Assembly: GCF_030699305.1 (NCBI RefSeq)
Contig: NZ_JAUYNB010000010.1
Coordinates: forward strand, 310,001-374,000
Length of the DNA stretch: 64,000 bases
Reading direction: 5' to 3'
Origin: Novosphingobium sp.
GTDB taxonomy: Bacteria > Pseudomonadota > Alphaproteobacteria > Sphingomonadales > Sphingomonadaceae
Numbering within the stretch: position 1 is the stretch's first letter; each line of letters opens with the position of its first letter. This document shows positions 16,972 to 25,672 of the stretch, one piece after another. The notes beneath the pieces are model-generated. The model made no database searches. It had not been told where the DNA came from and saw nothing but the letters and a program-made list of their open reading frames with translations. A program made the position numbers and the translations under genes.

Positions 16972-17862
16972 ATGGCTGATCGTTTTAATACCATTGCTGG
17001 CTGGACGCTGTTTTCAGGCGTCGTCGCGCTTGGCCTGGCCAGCATCAGCGGCCACTATTTCCAGGCTGACAAGGAACATCGCCCCGAAGCGATGGGCTAT
17101 GCGATCGAAGGTGTCGCAGCTGAAGGCGGCGCTGAACCGGCCGTGGTGATCGAAGCGCTGCTGGCAACCGCCGATGCGGCCAAGGGTGAAGCCACTTTCA
17201 AGAAGTGCGTGGCCTGCCACACCATCAATCAGGGCGGTGCCAGCGGGATCGGTCCGAACCTGTATGGGATCTTTGGCGTCGCCGTTGGCGCGCACGCTGC
17301 CGGGTTTGCCTATTCCGACGCGCTGAAGGCGAAGGGCGGCAACTGGGACTGGGCCAACATGAACGAATGGCTGGCCAACCCCAAGAAGTTCGCCGAAGGC
17401 ACCAAGATGAGCTTCGCCGGGATCAGCGATCCGGCTGAACGCGCGAACCTGATGGTTTACCTCAACGCACAAGGCTCGAACCTGCCGCTGCCCGCCGTTC
17501 CGGCTGCTGCCGAAGGCGCCGAAGCTGGCGCGGAAGTCGCTGCGGCCATCGTGGGCGATGCCGTGAAGGGCGAACAGGTCTTCAAGAAATGCATGGCCTG
17601 CCACACCGTCAACGCGGGCGGCGCGAACGGCATTGGCCCGAACCTGAACGGCGTTTCCGGTTCGAAGGTTGGCGCGCATGCAGCCGGGTTTGCCTATTCC
17701 GATGCCCTGACGGGCAAGGGCGGCGTGTGGGATGATGCCACGATGGATGCATGGCTGACCAACCCGCGCGCGTTCGCAGCTGGCAACAAGATGACCTTCG
17801 CGGGCCTCAGCAGCGCGCAGGACCGCGCTGACGTGATCGCTTACATCAAGGCTGCCAAGTAA
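16972..17862 (+). CDS. Membrane-anchored diheme cytochrome c
   Basis: A 296-residue protein from ATG 16972 (MADRFNTIAGW). One N-terminal membrane anchor (about 8-28, WTLFSGVVALGLASISG) precedes two class I cytochrome c domains. Heme sites are CVACH near 79 and CMACH near 207. Axial Met is expected in KMSFAGI and KMTFAGL. The two domains are very similar, sharing blocks such as AHAAGFAYSDAL, which points to an internal duplication. It is joined by an Ala/Glu-rich linker. A single domain of this kind corresponds to the electron carrier CycM/c552, so the double form may shuttle electrons between the bc1 complex and an oxidase. Confidence 0.93.
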   Translation: MADRFNTIAGWTLFSGVVALGLASISGHYFQADKEHRPEAMGYAIEGVAAEGGAEPAVVIEALLATADAAKGEATFKKCVACHTINQGGASGIGPNLYGIFGVAVGAHAAGFAYSDALKAKGGNWDWANMNEWLANPKKFAEGTKMSFAGISDPAERANLMVYLNAQGSNLPLPAVPAAAEGAEAGAEVAAAIVGDAVKGEQVFKKCMACHTVNAGGANGIGPNLNGVSGSKVGAHAAGFAYSDALTGKGGVWDDATMDAWLTNPRAFAAGNKMTFAGLSSAQDRADVIAYIKAAK

Positions 17863-17887
17863 GCGTCACGGGCGGACCGGACCAGAC

Positions 17888-17918
17888 AAGGGGCGGGGCC
17901 GCAAGGCTCCGCCCTTTT
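17888..17918 (+). terminator. Rho-independent terminator after the cytochrome c gene
   Basis: A strong GC hairpin (GGGGCGGGGCC, GCAA tetraloop, then GGCTCCGCCC) followed by TTTT, about 25 bases after the stop. It is a textbook intrinsic terminator. Confidence 0.88.
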
Positions 17919-17996
17919 GCTGTGCGGCGCGCCGCGCTTGCCGCCGCCGCCGACTTGAGGCACCTTTCTCCGATAACGGGTGAAGGAGGGGGTGTC

Positions 17997-18776
17997 ATGG
18001 GGGCGGTCAACCAAGCGCAAATCGCGCCGGTTACGGTGGCGAAGAACCTGGAATGGGCGGACCTGCGCGCCGCGCTGGCGGCGGGCTGGAGGGATTTCCG
18101 GGCCTGTCCCGGCTATGGGTTGTTCTTCGGGGGCGTCTATGTCGCGGCGGGGCTGTTCCTCTATTTCGCACTGTTCAGCCGGGGCGAGGTCGCCTGGCTG
18201 GTCCCGGCAGCGGCCGGATTTCCGCTGCTTGCACCGTTCGTCGCAGTCGGCCTCTATGAAGTCAGCCGCCGCCGCGAAGCGGGCCTGCCGGTGACCTGGG
18301 GCGCGGTGCTGGGCGCGCTGCGTGGGCGCGGGGACGAGCAGATCGTCAGCATGGGGGCGATCGTGTTCGTCGCGTTCGGGTTCTGGCTGATGATCGCGCA
18401 CGGGATCTTTGCGGTGTTTCTGGCCAGTTCGGGGATCGGCACCGAATCGATGGCGCTGTTCAGCACGCCTTCCGGCATGATGATGCTGGTGGTCGGCGGG
18501 ATTGTCGGCGCGGCGCTGGCCTGGGCGTTCTATGCGGTGACCGTGGTCAGCCTGCCGATGCTGGTCCACCGCGAGGTTGATTTCATGACCGCAATCATCG
18601 TCAGCCTGGCCGTGGTCCGGTCCAACCCGCTGACCATGCTGGTCTGGGCATCGGTGATTGCCGTCACCCTGTTCGCGGCGATGCTGCCGCTGTTTCTGGG
18701 GCTGCTGGTTGTCCTGCCGGTGCTGGGCCACGCGACCTGGCACCTCTATCGCCGGGTGGTCAGCGATCCGGCTTAG
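17997..18776 (+). CDS. DUF2189 family integral membrane protein
   Basis: A 259-residue protein from ATG 17997, chosen because AAGGAGGGGG lies directly upstream. The opening NLEWADLRAALAAGWRDFRACPGYGLFFGG and about six hydrophobic helices fit the DUF2189 family, for which no function is established. The Arg/Gly-rich cytoplasmic loop around residue 95-115 is typical. Its stop overlaps the convergent rlmE stop by four bases. No operon partner is visible. Confidence 0.8.
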   Translation: MGAVNQAQIAPVTVAKNLEWADLRAALAAGWRDFRACPGYGLFFGGVYVAAGLFLYFALFSRGEVAWLVPAAAGFPLLAPFVAVGLYEVSRRREAGLPVTWGAVLGALRGRGDEQIVSMGAIVFVAFGFWLMIAHGIFAVFLASSGIGTESMALFSTPSGMMMLVVGGIVGAALAWAFYAVTVVSLPMLVHREVDFMTAIIVSLAVVRSNPLTMLVWASVIAVTLFAAMLPLFLGLLVVLPVLGHATWHLYRRVVSDPA

Positions 18777-19459
18777 GACGTGTTTTCAGGGGCGTCGGTC
18801 CGCCCCTTGAAGCCCTGGGCGATCACGTACCATTCGGACGAATCCTTGCGGCTGGAAGGCGGTTTGGCGTGCTTCACGGTCGTGAAGTGCCGCTTCAGCA
18901 GGGTCAGCAGGTCCGCGTCGGTCCCGCCCGCCAGCACTTTCGCCACGAACGCCCCGCCGGGAGCCATCGTCTGGATCGCAAAATCGGCGGCGGTTTCGAC
19001 CAGGCCCATCGTCCGCAAGTGGTCGGTCTGCTTGTGGCCCACGGTGTTGGCCGCCATGTCGGACACCACCAGATCGGGCGCCCCGTCCAGCGCGCCGATC
19101 AGCGCGGCGGGGGCTTCATCGGCCATGAAGTCCATCTGGAAGATCGTCACGCCTTCGATCGGGTCGGTTTCCAGCAGGTCGATCCCGACCACGGCGGCGC
19201 GCGGGTTCTGCTTGCGCACCACCTGGCTCCACCCACCCGGCGCAATGCCCAGATCGACCACGCGGGTTGCGCCCCGGATCAGGCCGAACTTTTCGTCCAG
19301 TTCGATCAGCTTGAATGCCGCGCGGCTGCGCCAGCCGGCGTCGCGCGCTGCCTTGACGTAAGGGTCGTTGAGCTGGCGCGTCAGCCAGCGGGTCGAGCTT
19401 GCAGTCCGGCCTTTCGCCTTCTTGAGCTTCTTTTCGACCGGGCCGCCTGACCTGCTCAT
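18773..19459 (-). CDS. rlmE: 23S rRNA 2'-O-methyltransferase (U2552)
   Basis: A 228-residue RlmE/FtsJ protein. It methylates the ribose of U2552 in the 23S rRNA A-loop late in 50S assembly. The K-D-K-E tetrad is recognisable: RSRAAFKLIELDEKF (first Lys), the SAM motif VVDLGIAPGGWSQV, VVSDMAANTVG (Asp), FVAKVLAGG (Lys) and SSEWYVIAQGFKG (Glu). A basic N-terminal tail (about 1-25) fits RNA binding. Its start overlaps the ppx stop in an ATGA, so it is translated with ppx. Confidence 0.95.
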   Translation of the reverse strand: MSRSGGPVEKKLKKAKGRTASSTRWLTRQLNDPYVKAARDAGWRSRAAFKLIELDEKFGLIRGATRVVDLGIAPGGWSQVVRKQNPRAAVVGIDLLETDPIEGVTIFQMDFMADEAPAALIGALDGAPDLVVSDMAANTVGHKQTDHLRTMGLVETAADFAIQTMAPGGAFVAKVLAGGTDADLLTLLKRHFTTVKHAKPPSSRKDSSEWYVIAQGFKGRTDAPENTS

Positions 19460-20694
19460 TGCATTCCCTCGCGCTTGATGCGGCGCAGCGCGGCGCGGGT
19501 GCGCTCACCCGCCCCTTCGGCGGACATCAGCGAGCGCAGGATGCCCTCGCGGATGCCGCGGTCGGCCACGCCCAGCCGGTCGGCGGGCCACAGGTCCATG
19601 ATCGTTTCCAAGATCGCACAGCCCGCCACCACCAGATCGCTGCGCTCGCGCCCGATGCAGGGCAGGGCGCGGCGCTGGTCCGGGGTCATGTCGGCCAGGC
19701 TGGAGCTGATCCCGCGCATCGATTCGGCGGGCACGATCAGCCCGTCGACCGCGCGCCGGTCATACTGCGGCAAATCGAGGTGCAGGCTGGCCAGCGTCGT
19801 CACCGTGCCGCTGGTCCCCAGCAGGCGCAGCGGCTGGGTCGGGGCATCGTTGCGCAGGGTGGCGGAAATCCGCTCGGCGAAGGGGGCCAGACTGTCGCGC
19901 ACCAGCTGGCGCATCCGGGCATAGCGCGCGGTCCGCCCGGCGTCGTCTTGCGGCTCTGCGCCGCAGGTTTCGGTCAGCGAAACGACGCCCCACGGCACGC
20001 TTTGCCAGTCGCGGATGCGCGGGACCTGGCCGTTCATGCTTTCGACCAGGACCAGTTCGGTCGATCCGCCGCCGATATCGAAGATCATCGCCGGACCATC
20101 GCCGGCTTCCAGCAGCAGGTGACAGCCCAGCACCGCCAGCCGGGCTTCTTCCTTGGCGCTGATGATGTCCAGCCGGATCCCGGTCTGTTCATACACCCGC
20201 TCGATGAAGGCAGGGCCGTTGTCCGCGCGGCGGCAGGCCTCGGTCGCGACCGAGCGGGCCAGATGGACCCCGCGCCGCCGCAGCTTGTCTGCGCAGATCT
20301 GGAGCGCGCCCAGCGCCCGGTCCATCGCGGTGTCGCTCAGCTGTCCGGACTGCGCCAGCCCTTCGCCCAGCCGCACCACGCGGCTGAACGCGTCGATCAC
20401 GACGAAGTGGTCACCCGCCGGGCGGGCGATCAGCAGTCGGCAATTGTTGGTGCCCAGGTCAATCGCGGCAAAGGCCTGCCGTCCATGCGGCGCACTGCGC
20501 CCATTCTGCGGTCCAGCCGCGGGTTCCAACGCCGGTGATTGCCCCGGGTCCGGGGCGAATCCATCTGTCTGGCCATCCGGCCCGCGTGCCTGGGAAGCGG
20601 AACAGGGCGGCGACTGATCGCTCCGATCCTGCAACTCCCCGTCCAGCTTCGACTTCTGAACTTCACACACTGCCGGCGGGAACTCTACCGCCAT
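19456..20694 (-). CDS. Ppx/GppA-type phosphatase
   Basis: About 412 residues if ATG 20694 is used. The first ~75 residues are low-complexity and may be a poor start prediction, and catalytic homology begins at AFAAIDLGTNNCRLLIA. A second phosphate loop, IFDIGGGSTELVL, and the catalytic-Glu region follow. The family hydrolyses polyphosphate or pppGpp, and length (no large C-terminal HD domain) fits the short GppA-like form found before rlmE in many alphaproteobacteria. It is coupled to rlmE, linking stringent-response or phosphate signalling with ribosome maturation by context only. Confidence 0.87.
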   Translation of the reverse strand: MAVEFPPAVCEVQKSKLDGELQDRSDQSPPCSASQARGPDGQTDGFAPDPGQSPALEPAAGPQNGRSAPHGRQAFAAIDLGTNNCRLLIARPAGDHFVVIDAFSRVVRLGEGLAQSGQLSDTAMDRALGALQICADKLRRRGVHLARSVATEACRRADNGPAFIERVYEQTGIRLDIISAKEEARLAVLGCHLLLEAGDGPAMIFDIGGGSTELVLVESMNGQVPRIRDWQSVPWGVVSLTETCGAEPQDDAGRTARYARMRQLVRDSLAPFAERISATLRNDAPTQPLRLLGTSGTVTTLASLHLDLPQYDRRAVDGLIVPAESMRGISSSLADMTPDQRRALPCIGRERSDLVVAGCAILETIMDLWPADRLGVADRGIREGILRSLMSAEGAGERTRAALRRIKREGMQ

Positions 20695-20828
20695 AGCTTG
20701 CCTGCATTTCTTATCGTTTTCCCGCCGAGCGCGGCGAGTACCTGCCCCATGCGTAGAGCGAGTTGCCGTGCGGGGCAAGTGCAGTGGGTTGACGCGCGCG
20801 CGAACCCACCCTAGAGGCACGCCCCTGT

Positions 20829-20902
20829 TGCCCCGTCGTCTAATGGTAAGACTACGGATTCTGATTCCGTCTATCGAGGTTCGAATCCTCGCGGGGCATC
20901 CA
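20829..20902 (+). tRNA. tRNA-Gln (anticodon CTG)
   Basis: Folded by hand. Acceptor arm TGCCCCG pairs with CGGGGCA (20892-20898). D stem GTC/GAC has TAATGGTAA as loop. Anticodon stem ACGGA/TCCGT has loop TTCTGAT, so the anticodon is CTG (reads CAG, Gln). T stem CGAGG/CCTCG has loop TTCGAAT. The CCA end is encoded at 20900-20902. All arms pair perfectly. Confidence 0.95.
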
Positions 20903-21045
20903 CCTTCCTTCAGCCTTGAATCGTCGCGCCGCGCCAGCTGCGGGCGACCCCCTATGCGTGGTTTAACGGACGGTTAACAGTCATCGGTTAATGCTTGAGG
21001 CTGACCCGGAAACTATGTCCGGGCGGGTGTCCTGGGAGCAAGCGG

Positions 21046-21711
21046 ATGGCCGGAGATGGAGAATCGGCGCAGGCAAGCGCGGCGCGGCCTGATCAGCAGG
21101 CCGATCAGCGGGCAGCGCAGCGCTTTACGCTCTTGCTGCTGACGGCCAAGCTGGTCGCCCCGGTGGGTGAATTCCTGTGCATCCTGCGCGACCTGTCGGC
21201 CACCGGGTTGAAAGCGCGGCTGTTCCACGCCCTGCCCGACGTCGCCGACTGGCAGCTGGAACTGGGCAGCGGTGCGCGCCATTCGCTGGAGCCGGTCTGG
21301 CAGGCGGATGGCTACGCGGGCTTCCGCTTTGGCGATGCTCCGGTCGATCCGCACCGGCTGATGGATGAAGATGCGGGACCGTTCCCCAAGCGTCATATCC
21401 GGCTGCGGCTGAAACTGCCGGTCATGCTGTGGGCCGATGGCGCAGCGCGCGCCGGGCGGCTGTGCGACGTGTCGCAACTGGGCGCGCAGGTTGAAGCCGA
21501 TCCGCCGCTCGCACTGCGCCAGCTGGTGCGGGTCGAGGCGCCGGGGCTGCCGCTGCGCCATGCCCGCGTGCTCTGGCGGCGCGGCACCGCGCATGGGCTG
21601 GTGTTCCACCACGCGTTCCGGCTGGATGAACTGGCCGTGCTCGCCGCGCGGTTGCAGGGCGATGGGCTGGCCGCCGCATCGGGGCCAATCCACTGGCGCA
21701 TTAACCAATGA
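21046..21711 (+). CDS. Tandem PilZ domain protein
   Basis: A 221-residue protein from ATG 21046, preceded by GGGAGC. Two PilZ units follow a short Ala/Gln-rich leader. The first has QRFTLLLLTAKLV and the DxSxxG motif in LRDLSATGLKAR. The second has the c-di-GMP-type arginine motif RHIRLRLKLPV and DVSQLGAQV. PilZ domains bind cyclic di-GMP. The second unit looks competent for this, while the first lacks the full RxxxR and may be structural. It is a stand-alone putative c-di-GMP receptor. GGTTAA-rich sequence just upstream may contain its promoter. Confidence 0.85.
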   Translation: MAGDGESAQASAARPDQQADQRAAQRFTLLLLTAKLVAPVGEFLCILRDLSATGLKARLFHALPDVADWQLELGSGARHSLEPVWQADGYAGFRFGDAPVDPHRLMDEDAGPFPKRHIRLRLKLPVMLWADGAARAGRLCDVSQLGAQVEADPPLALRQLVRVEAPGLPLRHARVLWRRGTAHGLVFHHAFRLDELAVLAARLQGDGLAAASGPIHWRINQ

Positions 21712-21759
21712 TTAGGCATTTTCCTTCACTCCTGCGGCAAGCTTTCAAGCGGGGGCATA

Positions 21760-23370
21760 ATGTCAGTTGCAGGACTTCCCGGTGCGCATGGTGCGACGCC
21801 GAATCATGAAAAGACCGTCGATGTTGCGATCATCGGAGCTGGCCCAGCGGGCCTGACCGCCGGTTACTTGCTGACCAAGGCGGGGCTGTCGGTGGCGATC
21901 ATCGAAAAGGACGCGCACTACGTCGGCGGGATCAGCCGGACGGTGGAGCACGAAGGATACCGGTTCGACATTGGCGGGCACCGGTTCTTTTCGAAAAGCG
22001 CGGCGGTCGTCGATCTGTGGAACGAGATCCTGCCGGATGATTTCATCCAGCGCCCGCGGATGAGCCGGATCTATTACGAGGGCAAGTTCTACAGCTATCC
22101 GTTGCGCGCGTTCGAAGCGCTGTGGAACCTGGGGATCGTGCGCTCGACGCTGTGCATGGTCAGCTTTGCCAAGGCCAGGGCGTTCCCCAACAAGCGCATC
22201 AAAAGCTTCGAGGACTGGACCGTCAACGCCTTTGGCCAGAAGCTCTATTCGATCTTTTTCAAGACCTATACCGAGAAGGTCTGGGGCATGCCCTGCAACG
22301 AAATGAGCGCCGACTGGGCGGCGCAGCGCATCAAGGGCCTGTCGCTGTGGGGCGCGGTGATCGACGGGCTGAAGCGCAGCCTGGGGCTGAACAAGGCGCC
22401 CAACGACGGGATGCAGACCAAGACGCTGCTGGAAACCTTCCGCTATCCGCGGCTTGGCCCCGGCATGATGTGGGACGCCGCGCGCGACAAGATCGTGGCG
22501 ACCGGCAAGGGCGAAGTGCTGATGGGCCATGCGCTGAAGCAGCTCGCCAGCGATGGCAACGGCGGCTGGCGCATGACGGCGACGGGGGAGCATGGCGAAA
22601 CCTTGATCCGCGCGCGCCACGCGATCAGTTCCGCGCCGCTGCGCGAACTGGCCGCGCGGCTCCATCCGCTGCCGCAGACCAGCCTGAACGCCAAGCAGCT
22701 GCGCTATCGTGATTTCCTGACTGTCGCGCTCAAGATCAAATCGGACGACCTGTTCCCCGACAACTGGATCTACATCCACGACAGCAAGGTGAAGGTTGGC
22801 CGGATCCAGAACTTCCGTTCGTGGTCGCCCGAAATGGTGCCGGATGACAGCGTCGCCTGTGTCGGGCTGGAATACTTCTGCTTCGAAGGCGACGGGCTGT
22901 GGTCGATGGCGGATGACGATCTGGTCGAGCTCGCCACTCGCGAACTGGCGATCCTGGGGCTGGTTTCGGCTGAACAGGTGATCGGCGGGGCGGTGGTCCG
23001 GCAGGAAAAGGCCTATCCGGTCTATGACGAGGACTATGCCGCGCACGTCGATGCGATGCGCCGCGAACTGGAAGCCGCGCATCCGTCGCTGCACATGGTC
23101 GGGCGCAACGGGATGCACCGCTACAACAATCAGGATCACGCGATGATGACCGCGATGCTGACGGTCGACAACATCATCGCAGGCGCGCGCGTCTATGACG
23201 TGTGGTGCGTGAACGAGGACGCCGAATACCACGAGGCTGGCGATGAGGGCGAACAGTCCGCGCTGCCAACCACGCGCCGCGACGTGAGCGAGGATCAGGC
23301 CGCTGCGCTGGCGTCGGTCCGCGAGGTGCCCGAACGGATCGCCGCGCCCGACAAGCGCGACGCCGCGTAA
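21760..23370 (+). CDS. FAD-dependent oxidoreductase, UDP-galactopyranose mutase-like
   Basis: A 536-residue flavoprotein. Its N-terminus has the dinucleotide fold [17 protein letters not shown] and the GG motif [20 protein letters not shown], shared by UDP-galactopyranose mutases and protoporphyrinogen oxidase-like amine oxidases. The region [11 protein letters not shown] and the C-terminal [15 protein letters not shown], which would contact FAD, are well preserved. About 50 C-terminal residues are acidic and low-complexity. It is followed at 15 bases by gtrA and then a GT-C-like membrane protein. That context favours modification of a sugar or lipid-linked sugar over heme synthesis. The substrate is unknown. 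Confidence 0.8.
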   Translation: MSVAGLPGAHGATPNHEKTVDVAIIGAGPAGLTAGYLLTKAGLSVAIIEKDAHYVGGISRTVEHEGYRFDIGGHRFFSKSAAVVDLWNEILPDDFIQRPRMSRIYYEGKFYSYPLRAFEALWNLGIVRSTLCMVSFAKARAFPNKRIKSFEDWTVNAFGQKLYSIFFKTYTEKVWGMPCNEMSADWAAQRIKGLSLWGAVIDGLKRSLGLNKAPNDGMQTKTLLETFRYPRLGPGMMWDAARDKIVATGKGEVLMGHALKQLASDGNGGWRMTATGEHGETLIRARHAISSAPLRELAARLHPLPQTSLNAKQLRYRDFLTVALKIKSDDLFPDNWIYIHDSKVKVGRIQNFRSWSPEMVPDDSVACVGLEYFCFEGDGLWSMADDDLVELATRELAILGLVSAEQVIGGAVVRQEKAYPVYDEDYAAHVDAMRRELEAAHPSLHMVGRNGMHRYNNQDHAMMTAMLTVDNIIAGARVYDVWCVNEDAEYHEAGDEGEQSALPTTRRDVSEDQAAALASVREVPERIAAPDKRDAA

Positions 23371-23385
23371 GAAGGCCCGCTCGCC

Positions 23386-23814
23386 ATGAAACGCATCGCC
23401 GCTCTCAAGAACGTGGTCCTGCTGCGCTATCTGGCGGCCAGCGCGCTGGCGCTGGGGGTGGATATCGGGGCGTTCCTGGCGCTGCTGGCGCTGGGCGTGC
23501 CGGGTGCCGCGGCTGCGGCGGCGGGCTATACGGCGGGAATCGCCGCGCACTGGCTGCTGTCCAGCCGTGCGGTGTTCCAGCAAGGCGTGGCTGTACGCGG
23601 ACCGGAACGGACCCGGCAGAAGGCGATGTTCGTCGGTTCTGCGCTGTTCGGGCTGGCGCTGACCACGGCCATCGTTGGCACCGGAGAGGCGCTGGGCAGC
23701 GATCCGCGCCTCGCCAAGCTGCTGGCGATCGCGGCGAGCTTTACCGCCACCTGGCTGCTGCGTGAAAAAGTGATCTTCCGCCCGCAGGACACCGCTGCGG
23801 GCCACGCTTCGTGA
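23386..23814 (+). CDS. GtrA family membrane protein
   Basis: A 142-residue protein with four predicted helices (about 12-35, 40-60, 80-105, 112-130) and the family opening LLRYLAASALALGVDIGAFLAL. GtrA-type proteins are thought to flip undecaprenyl-phosphate-linked sugars across the membrane or to accompany glycosyltransferases. Gene order (flavoprotein, GtrA, GT-C-like) matches such a role. Its stop overlaps the next start in a GTGA. Confidence 0.85.
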   Translation: MKRIAALKNVVLLRYLAASALALGVDIGAFLALLALGVPGAAAAAAGYTAGIAAHWLLSSRAVFQQGVAVRGPERTRQKAMFVGSALFGLALTTAIVGTGEALGSDPRLAKLLAIAASFTATWLLREKVIFRPQDTAAGHAS

Positions 23815-25589
23815 GGATCGGCGAGCGCCGCCGCCCGCCCTTTCCCGCCGAATTTACGCTTCGGGTCGGGCTGGTCTGGCTGATCGTCTGCGCGATCTAT
23901 GTCATCACCAAGTGGCCCGCGATTGCCGCGCTGAACCTGCCCGATGCCGATGACACGCTGCGCATGGTGCAAGTGCGCGACCTGCTGGCGGGGCAAGGGT
24001 TCTGGGATCTTCACCAATACCGGATCGACCCGCCGCAAGGCATGCTGATGCACTGGTCGCGGCTGGTCGACCTGCCACTGGCCGCCGTGCAGCTGGTGCT
24101 GCGCCCGCTGCTGGGCGCGGCGCTGGCAGAGCACGCCGCGCTGGTGCTGGTGCCGCTGCTGACGCTGGGGGCCGCGATGCTGCTGGCGGCGCGGCTGGCG
24201 TGGCGGCTGGTGGATGAAAACCTGATCTATTTCACGATTCTTCTGCTGGCGCTGGCCACCCCGCTGACCGCGCAGTTGCAGCCGCTGCGGATCGACCATC
24301 ATGGCTGGCAGATCGTCGCCGTGCTGGCCGCGCTCAACGGGCTGACCGCGCGGACCGCGTGGCGGGCTGGCTGGCTGAGCGGTGCGGCGCTGGCGCTGGG
24401 CATGACGATCAGCTTGGAACTGCTGCCGATCGCCGCGCTGTTTGGCGCGGTGCTGGGTTTGCGGGCGGTGATCGATCCTGCTGCGCGCGGCGGCCCGGCC
24501 GGGTTCCTGCAAGCGCTGGCGATTGTCGGCGTTGTGGCGTTCCTGGGGACGCATGGGCTGGCTGACATGGTCAACCACTGCGACAGCCTGTCCCCGGCCT
24601 ACCTCGCCGGGCTGACCGTCGCCGCGCTGGGGGCGACCGTGCTGGCCGCGCTGCCGCCCTTGCCGGTGCTGGCGCGGGCGCTGGGCCTTGGCGCTTGTGC
24701 GGCGCTGGCGGGCGTTACCATTCTGGCGCTGGCCCCGCACTGCGCGGGCGGGCCGTTCGCCGCGCTCGACCCGCTGGTGCGCAGCTTCTGGTACAGCAAT
24801 GTCCATGAAGGGATGCCGGTGTGGTATCAGAAACCCGCCGTGATCGCGCAGATGATCGCGGTGCCGCTTGCGGGTCTTTATGGCGCTGTCCGGCTGTGGC
24901 TGGGCGCGCAAGGGTGGTTGCGGCGGTTCTGGGGCGATTACACGCTGCTGCTGGCGGGCACGATCCTGCTGGCGGTAGTCGTGGCGCGGTCGTCCGCGTT
25001 CGCCTGTGCCATCGCGGCCGTGCCGCTGGCCTGGCAGGTGCGTGAATGGCACCGCCGGGTGCGCTCCTTCAAACGGCCGTTGCCGCGCGTCATGGGCCTG
25101 CTGGCGATTGCCGCCGTGGTCATGCCGGGAGTTCCGCTGATCGCCCTGAGCAAGCTGACGGCGCCTGCCGCGCAAGGTATGGCCCCGACCGCTTCGGCCC
25201 AGCTGGCCTGCGACATCCGCGCCGCCGCGCCCGCGCTCAACGCGCTGGCCCCGGCCACGATCTTTGCGCCGATCGATATCGGCCCGGTCCTGCTGGCCCA
25301 GACCCGGCACAGCGTGATCGCGACCGCGCACCACCGCGCACCGCAGGCACTGCACGATGTGATCGCGGCGTTCATTGCCCAGCCGGACGCGGCAAAGGCG
25401 ATCGTGACCCAGCGCGGCGCACGCTATGTGATGATCTGCCCCGGCCTGATCGAGGCGGGCAATTACCAGCGCGCCGCGCCGGATGGCCTGATGGCGCGAT
25501 TGCTCACCAACCGCGCGCCGGACTGGCTGCGCCCGGTGACGCTGCCCGGCCAGACCGGATTGCAACTGTGGGAAGTCCGCTGGGACTGA
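23811..25589 (+). CDS. Large integral membrane protein, GT-C glycosyltransferase-like
   Basis: A 592-residue protein with about eleven hydrophobic helices, starting at GTG 23811 inside the gtrA stop. The first extracytoplasmic loop reads LPDADDTLRMVQVRDLL, and a later one has PLRIDHHGWQ. Acidic DxD-like motifs followed by His-rich loops are typical of GT-C enzymes such as Stt3/AglB or PMT, which use lipid-phosphate sugars on the outer face of the membrane. A C-terminal soluble part (about 450-592) includes paired Cys (CDIRA, MICPG). Function is inferred from topology and neighbours. A plain hypothetical label is the alternative. Confidence 0.7.
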   Translation: MRIGERRRPPFPAEFTLRVGLVWLIVCAIYVITKWPAIAALNLPDADDTLRMVQVRDLLAGQGFWDLHQYRIDPPQGMLMHWSRLVDLPLAAVQLVLRPLLGAALAEHAALVLVPLLTLGAAMLLAARLAWRLVDENLIYFTILLLALATPLTAQLQPLRIDHHGWQIVAVLAALNGLTARTAWRAGWLSGAALALGMTISLELLPIAALFGAVLGLRAVIDPAARGGPAGFLQALAIVGVVAFLGTHGLADMVNHCDSLSPAYLAGLTVAALGATVLAALPPLPVLARALGLGACAALAGVTILALAPHCAGGPFAALDPLVRSFWYSNVHEGMPVWYQKPAVIAQMIAVPLAGLYGAVRLWLGAQGWLRRFWGDYTLLLAGTILLAVVVARSSAFACAIAAVPLAWQVREWHRRVRSFKRPLPRVMGLLAIAAVVMPGVPLIALSKLTAPAAQGMAPTASAQLACDIRAAAPALNALAPATIFAPIDIGPVLLAQTRHSVIATAHHRAPQALHDVIAAFIAQPDAAKAIVTQRGARYVMICPGLIEAGNYQRAAPDGLMARLLTNRAPDWLRPVTLPGQTGLQLWEVRWD

Positions 25590-25603
25590 AGCCTGCGATT
25601 ATG

Positions 25604-25651
25604 CCAGCATTCGGCCCAGCATTCGGCCCAGCATTCGGCCCAATATCCGGC
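25604..25651. repeat. Four tandem copies of a 12-base repeat
   Basis: Unit ccagcattcggc at 25604, 25616 and 25628 (identical), with a diverged fourth copy at 25640-25651. It lies between the stops of two convergent genes, 15 bases after the membrane protein stop. No hairpin is obvious. Confidence 0.9.
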
Positions 25652-25672
25652 GGCGGGAGAGGCCCGCTGCCA

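Noticed and set aside
20829..20902. tRNA-Gln as an integration site of a mobile element
   Set aside because: No integrase, direct repeat of the tRNA 3' end or foreign composition nearby.
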